Of a stretch of 64,000 nucleotides of DNA, positions 53,770-63,833 are shown piece after piece; positions within the stretch are counted from its first letter, which is position 1; every line of letters begins with the position of its first letter. A model generated the notes under the pieces. It was not told the origin of the DNA. It saw only the letters and a program-made list of their open reading frames with translations, and ran no database searches. This DNA is from Ramlibacter pinisoli (GTDB lineage Bacteria; Pseudomonadota; Gammaproteobacteria; Burkholderiales; Burkholderiaceae_C). A program made the translations under genes and the position numbers. The stretch covers positions 1,798,001 through 1,862,000 of the forward strand of contig NZ_WSEL01000003.1 in NCBI RefSeq assembly GCF_009758015.1. The letters run 5' to 3'.

Positions 53770-54903
53770 TCACCGTGCCGACACGTGGGCCTTCACCACC
53801 GTGCAGATCTTTTCGACTTCATGCTTTGTGATGCCAAGATGCATAGGCAGCGAGAGGATCTCGGTACTTGCCTGATGTGCGCGCGGACACGTTCCCCGCC
53901 CTTCCGCATAGAGCCCGTAGTCAGTGTTATCCCTGTAGTGCACACCTGGATAGATGCCCGTGGCATGAAGGGCCAACATCAATTCGTCTCGTCGCGGAAC
54001 GCGAATCTGCACCAGATGCCGAGAAGACTCGCAACTCGGCGCAACGGGAACGACCTTGACGTCCTGCGCCCCGGCAAGACCTTGTTCGTACCAGGCGGCG
54101 AGTTGCCGACGATACGCGTTGTCGCGATCGAGGTACCTCAGCTGAACCAGTCCTATGGCCGCCATGATCGAATTGCCGTGGTACTTAAATCCAAGTTCTT
54201 CCACGTCATACATCCACTTGTACGTGCCCTCAGAGGTCGTCCTGGCGTACGTGTCCTTGTTGATGCCAAGCCAGGTGAGCTTGCGCGCCCGGGCGTCGTC
54301 GCTTGCATCGCGAAAACAGATCATCCCGGAGTCAGCCGTCGGAAGGTTCTTCACGGCTTGGAAACTGAACACGGCACAGTCGGCCTCTGCGCCCACGTGA
54401 CGTCCAGCGACGCGAGTTCCAGACATATGCGCTGCATCAAGGATCAAACGCAACTTGTGTTCGCGGCAAAGATCAACCACCTTCTCGTACTGGCCGATGT
54501 TGCCGCCGATGCCGACGAAAACCACAGCCTTCGTACGGGGCGTGATCTTCCGTCGGATGTCCTCTGGATCGAGACACAAGCTCTCATCGACGTCGGCGAA
54601 AACCGGCTTGAGGTTGCAATAAAGAATCGCGTGATTGGTCGACACGAAGGTCAACGGCGTGGTGATTACTTCGTCACCATCGCTCCATCCGCCGGCGGTC
54701 TTGAACATGTGCATGGCCAAGTGCAGCCCGACAGTGTTCGAGCTGAGGAAGTGGGAATGCGGCAAGCCTGTGTACGCAGACCACTCAGCCTCGAACTGCA
54801 CTGTTTTGAATCCCAACCCGGTCCAACCCTTTTCCAAACATTCGCGGATCGCAGCCAGGCACTCCTCGATTCGGAATGCTGGAACAAACAGTTGTGTGGT
54901 CAT
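53770..54903 (-). CDS. DegT/DnrJ/EryC1/StrS family sugar aminotransferase
   Basis: 377-residue PLP enzyme of nucleotide-sugar biosynthesis. Asp156 (LILDAAH) and Lys185 (FSFQAVKN) are the cofactor residues; the usual His before Lys is Gln-Ala-Val. SNTVGLHLAMHM and TPLTFVSTNHAI match the family. With RfbB product dTDP-4-keto-6-deoxyglucose (or the Gmd product) it could form a 4-amino-4,6-dideoxy sugar, which the GNAT enzyme could acetylate. WecE, VioA or perosamine synthase are all possible equivalents. Confidence 0.9.
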   Translation of the reverse strand: MTTQLFVPAFRIEECLAAIRECLEKGWTGLGFKTVQFEAEWSAYTGLPHSHFLSSNTVGLHLAMHMFKTAGGWSDGDEVITTPLTFVSTNHAILYCNLKPVFADVDESLCLDPEDIRRKITPRTKAVVFVGIGGNIGQYEKVVDLCREHKLRLILDAAHMSGTRVAGRHVGAEADCAVFSFQAVKNLPTADSGMICFRDASDDARARKLTWLGINKDTYARTTSEGTYKWMYDVEELGFKYHGNSIMAAIGLVQLRYLDRDNAYRRQLAAWYEQGLAGAQDVKVVPVAPSCESSRHLVQIRVPRRDELMLALHATGIYPGVHYRDNTDYGLYAEGRGTCPRAHQASTEILSLPMHLGITKHEVEKICTVVKAHVSAR

Positions 54904-54916
54904 GAGGCTCTCCTAG

Positions 54917-55657
54917 TCACTTGTTCAGATACCGATGCAACACGTCAGAAGTAGGTCCGTCGGCAACCACCCGACCATGATCAAGCCAGATCACGCGGTT
55001 GCACAGCTGCCGCACCAAGGATTCCTGATGGGACACGAAGACCAGAATACTGGAACTGTCGACGAACTTGGCCATCCTGGCCTGAGCGCGATCGATGAAC
55101 TCAGCGTCGCCCCCTGCAAATAGCTCGTCGAGGATCAAGATTTCCGGATGGACAGACGTAGCAATGGCGAAAGCCAGCTTCATGTACATGCCCGTCGAGT
55201 AGTACTTGACAGGAGCATTGATGAAGTCGCCAAGCTGCGTGAATTCGACCACCTCCTCCTCGATCTCTCGTAGTTCGGATTTCCGAAATCCGAGGATCGC
55301 TCCATTGAGGAAGATGTTCTCCCGCCCGCTCAGTTCAGGATTGAATCCCGCACCAATCTCAAGCAGCGGAGCGACTTTTCCGCAAACCTGAAGTGAGCCG
55401 TTCGTAGGCTCGTAAATTCGGCAGATGGTCTTGAGCAGCGTGCTTTTACCGGCGCCGTTGTGCCCAACGATGCCGACGCGTTCCCCGTGGGCAATTCGCA
55501 GATTGATCTGCTGCAGAGCCCAGAACTCCTTACTGTGTCCGGCCGTTCGCCCCTTGAGCAGGTCTGCAAATTTCTCTTTCAAGGAAACGTTTTTTTCTTG
55601 ATAGAGCCGAAAGCGCAAGGACACGTCGCTGAGAACGATCTCTGTCGAGTCACTCAT
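54917..55657 (-). CDS. wzt: ABC transporter ATP-binding protein for polysaccharide export (Wzt, short form)
   Basis: 246 residues: Walker A GHNGAGKSTLLKT, signature YSTGMYMKLAFAIAT, Walker B EILILDELFAGGD. Long insertions LKEKFADLLKGR are typical of polysaccharide/teichoic acid exporters. It stops right after the ATPase domain, without the C-terminal carbohydrate-binding domain of E. coli O9a-type Wzt, so export is predicted not to need a modified chain end. ATG at 55657 overlaps the wzm stop. Confidence 0.92.
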   Translation of the reverse strand: MSDSTEIVLSDVSLRFRLYQEKNVSLKEKFADLLKGRTAGHSKEFWALQQINLRIAHGERVGIVGHNGAGKSTLLKTICRIYEPTNGSLQVCGKVAPLLEIGAGFNPELSGRENIFLNGAILGFRKSELREIEEEVVEFTQLGDFINAPVKYYSTGMYMKLAFAIATSVHPEILILDELFAGGDAEFIDRAQARMAKFVDSSSILVFVSHQESLVRQLCNRVIWLDHGRVVADGPTSDVLHRYLNK

Positions 55658-56436
55658 AGCCGGAAGATCACGTCGCGGTCGAATTTCTGAAACACCAGCG
55701 TCCCCAACAGGAGACTCAACACTGCACACGAGATGGCGATCCCCAAAGTCGCCAAGTCCGGGAAAACGCCTTCATAAATTGGCTTGCGGAAAAGCTCCAC
55801 AAAGTAGTACATCGGATTGACAATAAACAGCAGCCTGTACTTCTCTGGCACGATCGATAGCGGATAGATGATCGGAGTCAAGTAATAAGCAGCTTGAAGG
55901 AGGATCCCAACAATATATGCCGCATCCCGAAAATAAACGGACATGATCGACATGCACAGTGCGAGGCCCAACCCAAACACGAAGACCAGCAGGAATGCGA
56001 GTGGGAGGATGAGTAGGGACGCCGTAAGATGCGCACCAATGACCGCAGCAATCACAAACAAGCAACAGAAACTCAGAAATGCATCGATCAGCAATCCAGT
56101 GCACCGCGCGAACACAAAAATCTGCCGCGGAATGTAGATCTTCTTGATCAACCCCTCATTTTCAAGGATCGAATTTCCACCCTGCAGAATGCACTGGGAG
56201 AACAACGTAAATGGAATCAGCCCTGCAAACAGAAATACAGCGAAACTTTGCAACGGCATGCGCATCATGAGCGAGAAAATCACCGAAGTGATCACCATTG
56301 TCAGGAGCGGATTGATCAACGTCCAAAGGAAGCCTAGTGCTGTGCGGCGGTACCTAAGGGTGACGTGCTGCGCGACCAGGTGGGAAAAGACGAGCCGAAA
56401 CTCCCACAGGCGTGTAGTGAAGACGCCTCCGGTCAT
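55654..56436 (-). CDS. wzm: ABC transporter permease for polysaccharide export (Wzm)
   Basis: 260 residues, six membrane helices, ABC-2 type. LRYRRTALGFLWTLINPLLTMVI near the N-terminus and YLTPIIYPLSIVPEKYRLLFIVNPMYYFVELFR near the end are hallmarks of O-antigen/capsule exporters. Pairs with the overlapping wzt gene to move undecaprenyl-diphosphate-linked polymer across the inner membrane. ATG at 56436; the longer frame overlaps rfbC. Confidence 0.92.
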   Translation of the reverse strand: MTGGVFTTRLWEFRLVFSHLVAQHVTLRYRRTALGFLWTLINPLLTMVITSVIFSLMMRMPLQSFAVFLFAGLIPFTLFSQCILQGGNSILENEGLIKKIYIPRQIFVFARCTGLLIDAFLSFCCLFVIAAVIGAHLTASLLILPLAFLLVFVFGLGLALCMSIMSVYFRDAAYIVGILLQAAYYLTPIIYPLSIVPEKYRLLFIVNPMYYFVELFRKPIYEGVFPDLATLGIAISCAVLSLLLGTLVFQKFDRDVIFRL

Positions 56437-56500
56437 TTGGACGGCTCCACTGGAAGATCGCGATGAAGTGCGCAAAAAAATTTTATGCTCGGTCCAGCAC

Positions 56501-57046
56501 TCATGTAAACACGTCCGCGTCTTGCAATAAGAGCGCTGCCTGATCTTTGCCCGATAGCAGCAGCGGACCCGCATCTGGCCATTGGATGCCGATGCTTGGA
56601 TCATCCCATCGGATAGATCGCTCGTGCTGCGGCGCGTAGTAGTCGGTCGTCTTGTAGAGGAAGTCGGCGCTCTCGCTGAGCACGACGAAGCCGTGCGCGA
56701 AGCCCGGAGGAACCCACAGCTGGCGCTGGTTCTCCTCGCTCAGCTCGTAGCCCACCCAGCGGCCGAAGGTCGGGGACGAGCGCCGGATGTCGACGGCGAC
56801 GTCGAACACCGCGCCGCGCACCACCCGCACCAGCTTGCCTTGCGGCTGCTGCAGCTGGTAGTGCAGGCCGCGCAGGACGCCGCGCGAGGAGCGCGAATGG
56901 TTGTCCTGCACGAACTCGTGCTGCGTGCCGGTGGCTTCGCGGAACGCGCGCTGGTTGAAGCTTTCGAAGAAGAACCCGCGGCTGTCGCCGAACACCTTCG
57001 GCTCGATCAGGAACACGCCTTCGATGGCGGTGGCTATGGCTTTCAT
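56501..57046 (-). CDS. rfbC: dTDP-4-dehydrorhamnose 3,5-epimerase
   Basis: 181-residue cupin. [32 protein letters not shown] (catalytic His) and [13 protein letters not shown] are family signatures; [14 protein letters not shown] is also typical. Third step of dTDP-L-rhamnose synthesis. Its ATG overlaps the rfbA stop by four bases; the longer frame would run into rfbA. Confidence 0.95.
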   Translation of the reverse strand: MKAIATAIEGVFLIEPKVFGDSRGFFFESFNQRAFREATGTQHEFVQDNHSRSSRGVLRGLHYQLQQPQGKLVRVVRGAVFDVAVDIRRSSPTFGRWVGYELSEENQRQLWVPPGFAHGFVVLSESADFLYKTTDYYAPQHERSIRWDDPSIGIQWPDAGPLLLSGKDQAALLLQDADVFT

Positions 57047-57930
57047 GCGCGCGCGTCCTCCCCCAGGATGCCTTGCAGGTAGCGCCCGTACCCGTTCTTC
57101 ATGAGCGGCGCCGCGAGCTTTTGCAGCTGCTGCGCATCGATGAACCCGTTGCGGAACGCGATCTCCTCGGGGCAGGCGATCTTCAGGCCCTGGCGGTGCT
57201 CCAGGGTGGCGATGAACTGGCCGGCTTCCAGCAGGCTGTCGTGCGTCCCCGTGTCCAGCCATGCATAACCGCGCTTCATGATCTGCACGTTCAGGGAACC
57301 CTGTTCCAGGTAGGCCTGGTTGACGGACGTGATCTCCAGTTCCCCGCGCGCACTGGGCTTGACGGCCTTGGCGATGTCGACGACCTGGCCGTCGTAGAAG
57401 TACAGGCCCGTCACCGCGTAGTTGCTCTTGGGGTGGGCCGGCTTTTCCTCGATGCTGCTGGCCTTGCCGTTGTGGTCGAACGCCACGACGCCGTAGCGTT
57501 CCGGATCGTTCACGTGGTAGGCGAAGACGGTGGCGCCTTCCCGCTGGGCGTCGGCCTGGCCGAGCAGGATGCCGAGGTCATGACCGTGAAAGATGTTGTC
57601 GCCCAGCACCAGCGCACTCGGGGCACCGCCGACGAACTTGTCGCCGATGATGAAGGCCTGGGCCAGCCCGTCCGGGGAGGGCTGCACGGCGTACTGGATG
57701 TTCAGCCCCCACTGCGATCCGTCCCCCAGCAGCTGCGAGAAGCGGGGCGTGTCCTGCGGCGTGCTGATGATGAGGATGTCGCGCATGCCCGCCAGCATCA
57801 GCGTGCTGAGCGGGTAGTAGATCATGGGCTTGTCGTAGATCGGCAGCAATTGCTTGCTGATGGCCAGGGTGGCCGGGTGCAGCCGGGTGCCGGAGCCTCC
57901 GGCCAGGATGATTCCCTTGCGACGCGTCAC
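57043..57930 (-). CDS. rfbA: Glucose-1-phosphate thymidylyltransferase
   Basis: 295 residues. [16 protein letters not shown] at the N-terminus is the nucleotide-binding loop; [17 protein letters not shown] and [10 protein letters not shown] match RmlA. First step of dTDP-rhamnose synthesis. GTG start at 57930 overlaps the rfbD stop (GTGA). Confidence 0.96.
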   Translation of the reverse strand: MTRRKGIILAGGSGTRLHPATLAISKQLLPIYDKPMIYYPLSTLMLAGMRDILIISTPQDTPRFSQLLGDGSQWGLNIQYAVQPSPDGLAQAFIIGDKFVGGAPSALVLGDNIFHGHDLGILLGQADAQREGATVFAYHVNDPERYGVVAFDHNGKASSIEEKPAHPKSNYAVTGLYFYDGQVVDIAKAVKPSARGELEITSVNQAYLEQGSLNVQIMKRGYAWLDTGTHDSLLEAGQFIATLEHRQGLKIACPEEIAFRNGFIDAQQLQKLAAPLMKNGYGRYLQGILGEDARA

Positions 57931-58841
57931 GTGTTGTCTCCTCCCGTCTGGATGATTTCCTGCAGCATGCGCGACACGCCGGTCTGCCAGGCGGGCAGCG
58001 TGAAGCCGAACGACCGCCGCAGCCTGGAGGTGTCCAGCCTGGAATTGCTGGGCCGCTTCGCCGCCGAGGGGAAGCTGCTGCTGGGAACGCGCTCGATCTG
58101 CTCCGGGGTCACGCGCAAGGCCAGGCCGGCCTGCGCCGCCTGCTCGACGACGAATCGCGCATAGCCGTTCCAGGTCGTCTCGCCAGCTGCCACCGCGTGG
58201 TACAGGCCCGCCAGGCCCGGCTGCGCAAGGGTCGCGCGGATCGCGTGCGCCGTGAGGTCGGCCAGGAGGTCCGCGCCCGTCGGGGCACCGAACTGGTCGT
58301 CCACCACCGTGAGGCGGTCCCGCTCGGCCGCTAGCTTGAGCATGGTCTTGGCGAAGTTGCCGCCGCGGGCCCCGTAGGCCCAGCTGGTGCGCAGGACCAG
58401 GTGGCGGGCGCAGCGGGCGGCGACCAGCTGTTCGCCTTCGAACTTGGTCGCGCCATAGACGCTCAGCGGAGCCGGCGCGTCGTCCTCGGTGCGGGGCTGC
58501 GTCCCGCTGCCGTCGAAGACGTAGTCGGTCGAATAGTGGACCAGCAGGGCGCCGCAGGCCTGCGCCTCCTGCGCCAGGACGCCGGGCGTGGTGGCATTCA
58601 CCAGGCGCGCCGCCTCCGGTTCGGATTCGGCGCGGTCGACCGCGGTGTAGGCCGCGGCATTGACGATGACATCCGGCCGCACCGTCCGCACGGTGCGGGC
58701 AATCCGGTCGGGCTGCAGGAAGTCACCGGCGAGCCCCGCTTCCTCGTCCGCCCCCAGGGCGACGAGTTCGCCCAAGGGCGCCAGGCTGCGCTGGAGTTCC
58801 CAGCCCACCTGGCCGTTCTTGCCGAAAAGAAGGATCTTCAT
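57927..58841 (-). CDS. rfbD: dTDP-4-dehydrorhamnose reductase
   Basis: 304 residues. [14 protein letters not shown] binds [13 protein letters not shown] and the YGATKFEGE active-site Tyr-x3-Lys are RmlD signatures. Last step to dTDP-L-rhamnose. Begins 10 bases after rfbB and overlaps rfbA, giving the order rfbB-D-A-C on the minus strand. Confidence 0.95.
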   Translation of the reverse strand: MKILLFGKNGQVGWELQRSLAPLGELVALGADEEAGLAGDFLQPDRIARTVRTVRPDVIVNAAAYTAVDRAESEPEAARLVNATTPGVLAQEAQACGALLVHYSTDYVFDGSGTQPRTEDDAPAPLSVYGATKFEGEQLVAARCARHLVLRTSWAYGARGGNFAKTMLKLAAERDRLTVVDDQFGAPTGADLLADLTAHAIRATLAQPGLAGLYHAVAAGETTWNGYARFVVEQAAQAGLALRVTPEQIERVPSSSFPSAAKRPSNSRLDTSRLRRSFGFTLPAWQTGVSRMLQEIIQTGGDNT

Positions 58842-58851
58842 CCGGCTGCGC

Positions 58852-59907
58852 TCACTGGTAGTGCCGGCTCACCCAGTCGCGGTAGGCACCGCTCTGGACG
58901 TTCTTCACCCAGGTGGCGTTGGCCAGGTACCACGCCACCGTCTTGCGGATTCCGCTCTCGAACGTCTCGGCCGGCTTCCAGCCCAGCTCGCGCTCGAGTT
59001 TGCGCGCATCGATCGCATAGCGCCGGTCATGGCCCGGCCGGTCCTTCACGTACGTGATCTGCCCGGCGTACGACTGGCCGTCGGGCCGCGGCTGCAGTTC
59101 GTCGAGCAGTGCGCAGACGGTGCGCACGATCTCGATGTTCGGCTTCTCGTTCCAGCCGCCCACGTTGTAGGTCTCGCCCAGGCGGCCGGCTTCCAGCACC
59201 CGGCGGATCGCGCTGCAGTGGTCCTTCACGTACAGCCAATCGCGCACCTGCATGCCGTCACCGTACACCGGCAGGGGCTTGCCGCCCAGCGCGTTGACGA
59301 TCATCAGCGGGATCAGCTTCTCGGGAAAGTGGTACGGCCCGTAGTTGTTCGAGCAGTTGGTGGTGAGCACCGGCAGCCCGTAGGTGTGGTGCCAGGCGCG
59401 CACCAGGTGGTCACTGGCCGCCTTGCTCGCCGAGTAGGGGCTGTTCGGCTCGTAGCGGTGTTCCTCGGTGAACGCGGCGGCTTCGGGCGCCAGCGTGCCG
59501 TAGACCTCGTCGGTCGACACGTGCAGGAAACGGAAGGCCTGCTGCGCGGCAGGAGCCAGGTCGGCGTGGTACTTGCGCACGCACTCGAGCAGGCGGAACG
59601 TTCCCAGGACGTTGGTCTGGATGAAGTCCCCGGGTCCGTGGATGGAGCGGTCCACATGCGACTCGGCCGCGAAGTTCAGCACGGCGCGGGGCTGGTGCTC
59701 CAGCAACAGGCGCTGCACCAGGTCCACATCACCGATGTCGCCCTGGACGAAGATGTGCCGCCGATCCGCTTCCAGGGTGGCCAGGGTCTCCCGGTTGCCC
59801 GCATAAGTGAGCTTGTCGAGATTGACGACCGGCTCGTCGGACAGAGCCAGCCAATCCAGAACGAAGTTGGCGCCGATGAAGCCGGCGCCGCCGGTCACAA
59901 GAATCAT
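58852..59907 (-). CDS. rfbB: dTDP-glucose 4,6-dehydratase
   Basis: 351 residues: NAD motif [23 protein letters not shown] (catalytic Thr-Asp-Glu) and [15 protein letters not shown] (Tyr-x3-Lys). Produces dTDP-4-keto-6-deoxyglucose, the branch point for rhamnose and, with the DegT enzyme, amino sugars. The ATG at 59907 begins [10 protein letters not shown] as in homologues. It heads the long minus-strand operon; the 266-base gap upstream is shared with the divergent transketolase genes. Confidence 0.96.
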   Translation of the reverse strand: MILVTGGAGFIGANFVLDWLALSDEPVVNLDKLTYAGNRETLATLEADRRHIFVQGDIGDVDLVQRLLLEHQPRAVLNFAAESHVDRSIHGPGDFIQTNVLGTFRLLECVRKYHADLAPAAQQAFRFLHVSTDEVYGTLAPEAAAFTEEHRYEPNSPYSASKAASDHLVRAWHHTYGLPVLTTNCSNNYGPYHFPEKLIPLMIVNALGGKPLPVYGDGMQVRDWLYVKDHCSAIRRVLEAGRLGETYNVGGWNEKPNIEIVRTVCALLDELQPRPDGQSYAGQITYVKDRPGHDRRYAIDARKLERELGWKPAETFESGIRKTVAWYLANATWVKNVQSGAYRDWVSRHYQ

Positions 59908-60173
59908 GGATGTCGCATGCAAGACACCCGCGGGGCGCGGGCAACTGGTGATTATCCCATTGCAGATGGGCTGATCCGCCGACCGGACGGGGTCGGCACC
60001 CATCGGCGTTGTGACCAGAAGTGAGTCGGAGCGGCGCGCCGGAGTGCAGCCGGCCCCGGCATGGCCGCTCGACCGACCGCGGCATCCGCCAGTCTGCGCC
60101 CGGGGAGGGCCGCGGCCGAAAGCGGCGACAATGCCCGGTTGCGTACCAACGCAGCCAGGAAGGAGTGACACGA

Positions 60174-60956
60174 ATGAAGTCCGGGGCGAATGTCAGCGCG
60201 CAGACGGTGCTCGAAGCGCGCCGCCGCCTGCTGCGCATGCACCACGAGGCGGGTGTGGGCCACATCGGCGGCAACCTGTCGTCGCTCGACGCCCTGCTCG
60301 TCGCCTTCCACGAGGCGCTCGGGCCGGCCGACCGCTTCGTGCTGTCCAAGGGCCACTCGGCCGGCGCCTTGTACACGGCGCTGTGGAGCGCCGGGCGGCT
60401 GTCCGACGACGACCTGCGCACCTTCCACCAGGATGCGACCTTGCTGGCCGGTCACCCTCCCGCCCGCGGCATCGCCGACATCCTGTTCGCCACCGGCAGC
60501 CTGGGACACGGACTGTCGCTGGCCGCCGGGACGGCGCTGGGCCTGCGGGCCAGGCAGTCACCGGGCCGTGTGCTTTGCCTGACGTCCGACGGCGAGTGGC
60601 AGGAAGGCTCCACCTGGGAAGCCTTCATCTTCGCGTGCCACCAGCGGTTGGACAACCTGACGATCCTGGTGGACCACAACGGCCTGCAGGGTTTCGGGTC
60701 GACGGCGGAGGTGGCGTCGATGGCCCCGCTGTGGGACAAGCTCAGGGGCTTCGACGCCGAGGTGTCCGTGATCGACGGGCACGACCTCGACGCCATCCGG
60801 GCGGCACTGGCACCGTCCGGGCGGCTGCGTGTCGTCGCCATGCAGACGGTCAAGGGCAAGGGCGTGAGCTTTCTCGAGGGCCGGATGGACTCGCACTACC
60901 TGCCGCTGTCGGCCCCCCAATACGAACGCGCCCTGCAGGAGTTGTCGGCGAGATGA
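60174..60956 (+). CDS. Transketolase N-terminal (TPP-binding) subunit
   Basis: 260 residues corresponding to the first domain of transketolase: [32 protein letters not shown] and the TPP/Mg motif [13 protein letters not shown]...VDHNGLQ (GDG to N). Full transketolases carry both domains in about 660 residues; here the second domain is a separate overlapping gene, a form common in carbohydrate or secondary-metabolite clusters. ATG at 60174 follows AGGAAGGAG. Possibly moves a two-carbon unit on a nucleotide or carrier-linked sugar. Confidence 0.9.
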   Translation: MKSGANVSAQTVLEARRRLLRMHHEAGVGHIGGNLSSLDALLVAFHEALGPADRFVLSKGHSAGALYTALWSAGRLSDDDLRTFHQDATLLAGHPPARGIADILFATGSLGHGLSLAAGTALGLRARQSPGRVLCLTSDGEWQEGSTWEAFIFACHQRLDNLTILVDHNGLQGFGSTAEVASMAPLWDKLRGFDAEVSVIDGHDLDAIRAALAPSGRLRVVAMQTVKGKGVSFLEGRMDSHYLPLSAPQYERALQELSAR

Positions 60957-61861
60957 GAAAGCAGTTCTGCGATGCGATGGTGGCCCGCGCGGCCCGGCCG
61001 GATCTCATGTTCCTCACCGGCGACCTCGGCTTCATGGCACTGGAACCGCTGCAGGCCGCCCTGGGGTCGCGCTTCATCAACGCCGGCGTGGCCGAACAGA
61101 ACATGGTCTCCGTCGCGGCCGCGCTGGCCCGCGAAGGGCTGGAGACCTGGGCCTACAGCATCGCCCCCTTCATCTATGCCCGCCCCTTCGAGCAGATCCG
61201 CAATGACGTGAGCTTCCACGGCCTGCCGGTCAAGCTGGTGGGCAACGGTGGCGGCTATGGCTACGGCGTGATGGGCCCGACCCACCATGCCATCGAGGAC
61301 TACGGCACGTTGCTCGCCTTGCCCGGCATGGCCGTCTATGTCCCGGTGTTCGACGAGGACCTGGCGGCCGTCGTCGACCGCGTGGGCAACGAGCAGCGAC
61401 CCAGCTACCTGCGCATCGGCCGCGGCGAGCCGCCCAAGGGCTGGACGCCGCCGGCCTATGCGCCGTGGCGCCGGCTGGTGCAAGGGCGCGGCGCCGTGGT
61501 GATCGCGGTCGGGCCGCTGGCCGGAACCTACGTGGCGGCCCTGCAAGCGCTGGACGAATCGCGGCGTCCGGACCTCTGGGCGCTGGCCGAACTTCCGGTC
61601 GCCCTGCCGAGCGTTCCCGCGGACATCCTCTCGGCGCTGGCGGGCGGCCGCCGGCTCTGCATCGCCGAGGAGCACGTGGCCCAGGGTGGCGTGGCCTCGC
61701 AACTGCTGCTGGCCCTGGCGGGTGCAGGCCTGGGCGTTGCCGGTCTCACCCACCTGCACGCACGCGCCCACCACTACGAACGCTATGGCTCGCAGGCCTG
61801 GTTGCGACGCCAATCCGGGCTGGATCCGGACGGCCTGCTGGCAGCCCTGGACCTCGCCTGA
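60953..61861 (+). CDS. Transketolase C-terminal (pyrimidine-binding) subunit
   Basis: 302 residues: GVAEQNMVSVAAALAREG contains the conserved Glu that activates TPP; YAFEQ-type substitution is seen as YARPFEQIRNDV; GGYGYGVMGPTHHAIEDYG matches the pyrimidine domain, followed by the C-terminal transketolase fold (IAEEHVAQGG). Overlaps the N-terminal subunit gene by four bases (ATGA), so equal synthesis is expected. Works as an alpha2beta2-type pair. Confidence 0.9.
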   Translation: MRKQFCDAMVARAARPDLMFLTGDLGFMALEPLQAALGSRFINAGVAEQNMVSVAAALAREGLETWAYSIAPFIYARPFEQIRNDVSFHGLPVKLVGNGGGYGYGVMGPTHHAIEDYGTLLALPGMAVYVPVFDEDLAAVVDRVGNEQRPSYLRIGRGEPPKGWTPPAYAPWRRLVQGRGAVVIAVGPLAGTYVAALQALDESRRPDLWALAELPVALPSVPADILSALAGGRRLCIAEEHVAQGGVASQLLLALAGAGLGVAGLTHLHARAHHYERYGSQAWLRRQSGLDPDGLLAALDLA

Positions 61862-61862
61862 G

Positions 61863-63830
61863 ATGAGAGACCAGCGAAACTACATCCAGGCCCTGCGTGG
61901 CCCGATCCTGGTGCTCGGAGCCTCCGGCTTCGTCGGTGCCAACCTGTTCCGGCAGATCGCCGCCGTCCGCAACGATGTGTTTGCCGTGGTCCGCACTGGC
62001 AAGAACTGGCGGCTGGACGACGTCAGCGACGACCGCATCATCGCCTGCGACCTGAACGACCAGGCATCGGCCCGCAACCTGGTGCGCAGCGTCGGCCCCC
62101 AGACCGTCTTCGACTGCGTGGCCTATGGCGCCTACTCCTTCGAGGAAGACGCCGGCCTGATCCACCAGACCAACTACACGGCCCTGGTGCATCTCGTGGA
62201 GTTGCTGCGGGCGCAGCCGTTTTCGGCGTTCGTGCACGCGGGAAGCTCGTCCGAGTACGGCCTGAACTGCAGCGCCCCCGCCGAGGATGCGGTGTGCAGT
62301 CCCAACAGCCACTATGCGGTCTCCAAGCTGGCGATGGCCCACTACCTGGAGTTCGTCGGCACCCAGAAGCAGTTCCCGTGCGTGAACCTGCGGCTGTATT
62401 CCGTCTATGGTCCGCTGGAAGACACGTCCCGCCTGATCCCCAACATCGTCCGCCACGCGCTGCGCGGCGAACTGCCGCCGCTGGTGGATCCCCGCACGTC
62501 GCGCGACTTCGTGCACGTCGACGATGTCTGCGCCGCCTTCATCCTGGCCGCAGCCAAGATGAATCCGGAGCTGTACGGCCAGCACTTCAACATCGGGACC
62601 GGGCAGCGCACGACCATCGCCGACCTGGCATCCGTCGTGCGGGAGACGTTCTCCGTCCGGCAGGAGCCGCAGTTCGGCAGCATGGAGGGCCGCCAGTGGG
62701 ACCTTCCCGACTGGTATGCAGACCCGCGCAAGGCGCAGGCCCTGCTCGGCTGGCAGGCTGTCGTGCCGCTGGCCGACGGCCTGCGCTCGACGGCGGCCTG
62801 GATCGGCTCCCTGAGCGCCGAACAGCTCGCCGGTGCCACCAAGCGGCTCGCGGGCCAGCCGCGCCGCAGCGTGTCGGCCATCATCGCCTGCTACAAGGAC
62901 GCGCAGGCGATCCCGATCATGCACGAGCGCCTCACGGACACCTTCCGGCGCATCGGCATCGACTACGAGATCATCTTCATCAACGACGGCAGCCCGGACA
63001 ACAGCGCCGAGGTCATCCGGGCGATCAGCCAGCGCGACCCGCGCGTCCTGGGCATCACGCACTCGCGCAACTTCGGCTCGCAGATGGCGTTCCGCAGTGG
63101 CATGGAACTGTCGACCAAGGACGCGGTGGTGCTGCTCGACGGCGACCTGCAGGATCCGCCCGAACTGATCGAGCAGTTCCACCAGACCTGGCAGCAAGGC
63201 GGCTTTGACGTCGTGTACGGACGTCGCATCAAGCGGGAGATGCCCTGGTACTGGGGGATGATGTACAAGGGCTTCTATCGCGTCTTCGCAGCCTTCAGCT
63301 ACGTCAACATCCCCCTGGACGCCGGCGACTTCTGCCTGATGGACAAGCGGGTGGTCAGCTGGCTCCTCAACTGCCCGGAGCGGGACCTCTTCCTGCGCGG
63401 CCTGCGTGCCTACGTCGGCTTCCGGCAGACGGGTGTCGACTACGTGCGGCCAGAGCGCATGTTCGGCGTCTCGACCAACAACCTGCTGAAGAACATCGAC
63501 TGGGCCAAGAAGGGCATCTTCTCCTTCAGCAACGCGCCGCTGACCATGCTGACCAGCGCCGGCAGCGTGCTGCTGGCCCTGTCCTGCGTCGTCGCCGTGG
63601 TGGTGGCCTTGCTGCGGCTGTTCTTCCCCGACATCGCACCGCGCGGCATCACCACCCTGCTGATCCTGATCCTGATCTTCGGCTCGCTCAACCTGTTCGC
63701 CGTCGGCCTGGTGGGCGAGTACGTCGCGAAGATCATGGCCGAGGTGAAATCGCGCCCGCGGCTGATCCGCTCGGCCCTGATCCGGCACGGCGAATCCACC
63801 GAACTCCTGCCCGACGGCAAGGTCCGCTGA
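61863..63830 (+). CDS. Fusion of NAD-dependent epimerase/dehydratase and DPM1-like family 2 glycosyltransferase
   Basis: 655 residues. Residues 1-320 are an extended SDR: LVLGASGFVGANLFRQ, HAGSSSEYGLN, and HYAVSKLAMAHYLEF (Tyr-x3-Lys). Residues about 330-640 are a GT2 of the GtrB/ArnC/DPM1 kind: SAIIACYKDAQAI, INDGSPDN, LLDGDLQDPPELI (D-x-D region DGDLQDPPE) and two C-terminal membrane helices. No stop or frameshift lies between the parts. It probably makes a sugar and transfers it to undecaprenyl phosphate. Starts one base after the transketolase stop. Confidence 0.88.
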   Translation: MRDQRNYIQALRGPILVLGASGFVGANLFRQIAAVRNDVFAVVRTGKNWRLDDVSDDRIIACDLNDQASARNLVRSVGPQTVFDCVAYGAYSFEEDAGLIHQTNYTALVHLVELLRAQPFSAFVHAGSSSEYGLNCSAPAEDAVCSPNSHYAVSKLAMAHYLEFVGTQKQFPCVNLRLYSVYGPLEDTSRLIPNIVRHALRGELPPLVDPRTSRDFVHVDDVCAAFILAAAKMNPELYGQHFNIGTGQRTTIADLASVVRETFSVRQEPQFGSMEGRQWDLPDWYADPRKAQALLGWQAVVPLADGLRSTAAWIGSLSAEQLAGATKRLAGQPRRSVSAIIACYKDAQAIPIMHERLTDTFRRIGIDYEIIFINDGSPDNSAEVIRAISQRDPRVLGITHSRNFGSQMAFRSGMELSTKDAVVLLDGDLQDPPELIEQFHQTWQQGGFDVVYGRRIKREMPWYWGMMYKGFYRVFAAFSYVNIPLDAGDFCLMDKRVVSWLLNCPERDLFLRGLRAYVGFRQTGVDYVRPERMFGVSTNNLLKNIDWAKKGIFSFSNAPLTMLTSAGSVLLALSCVVAVVVALLRLFFPDIAPRGITTLLILILIFGSLNLFAVGLVGEYVAKIMAEVKSRPRLIRSALIRHGESTELLPDGKVR

Positions 63831-63833
63831 CCG

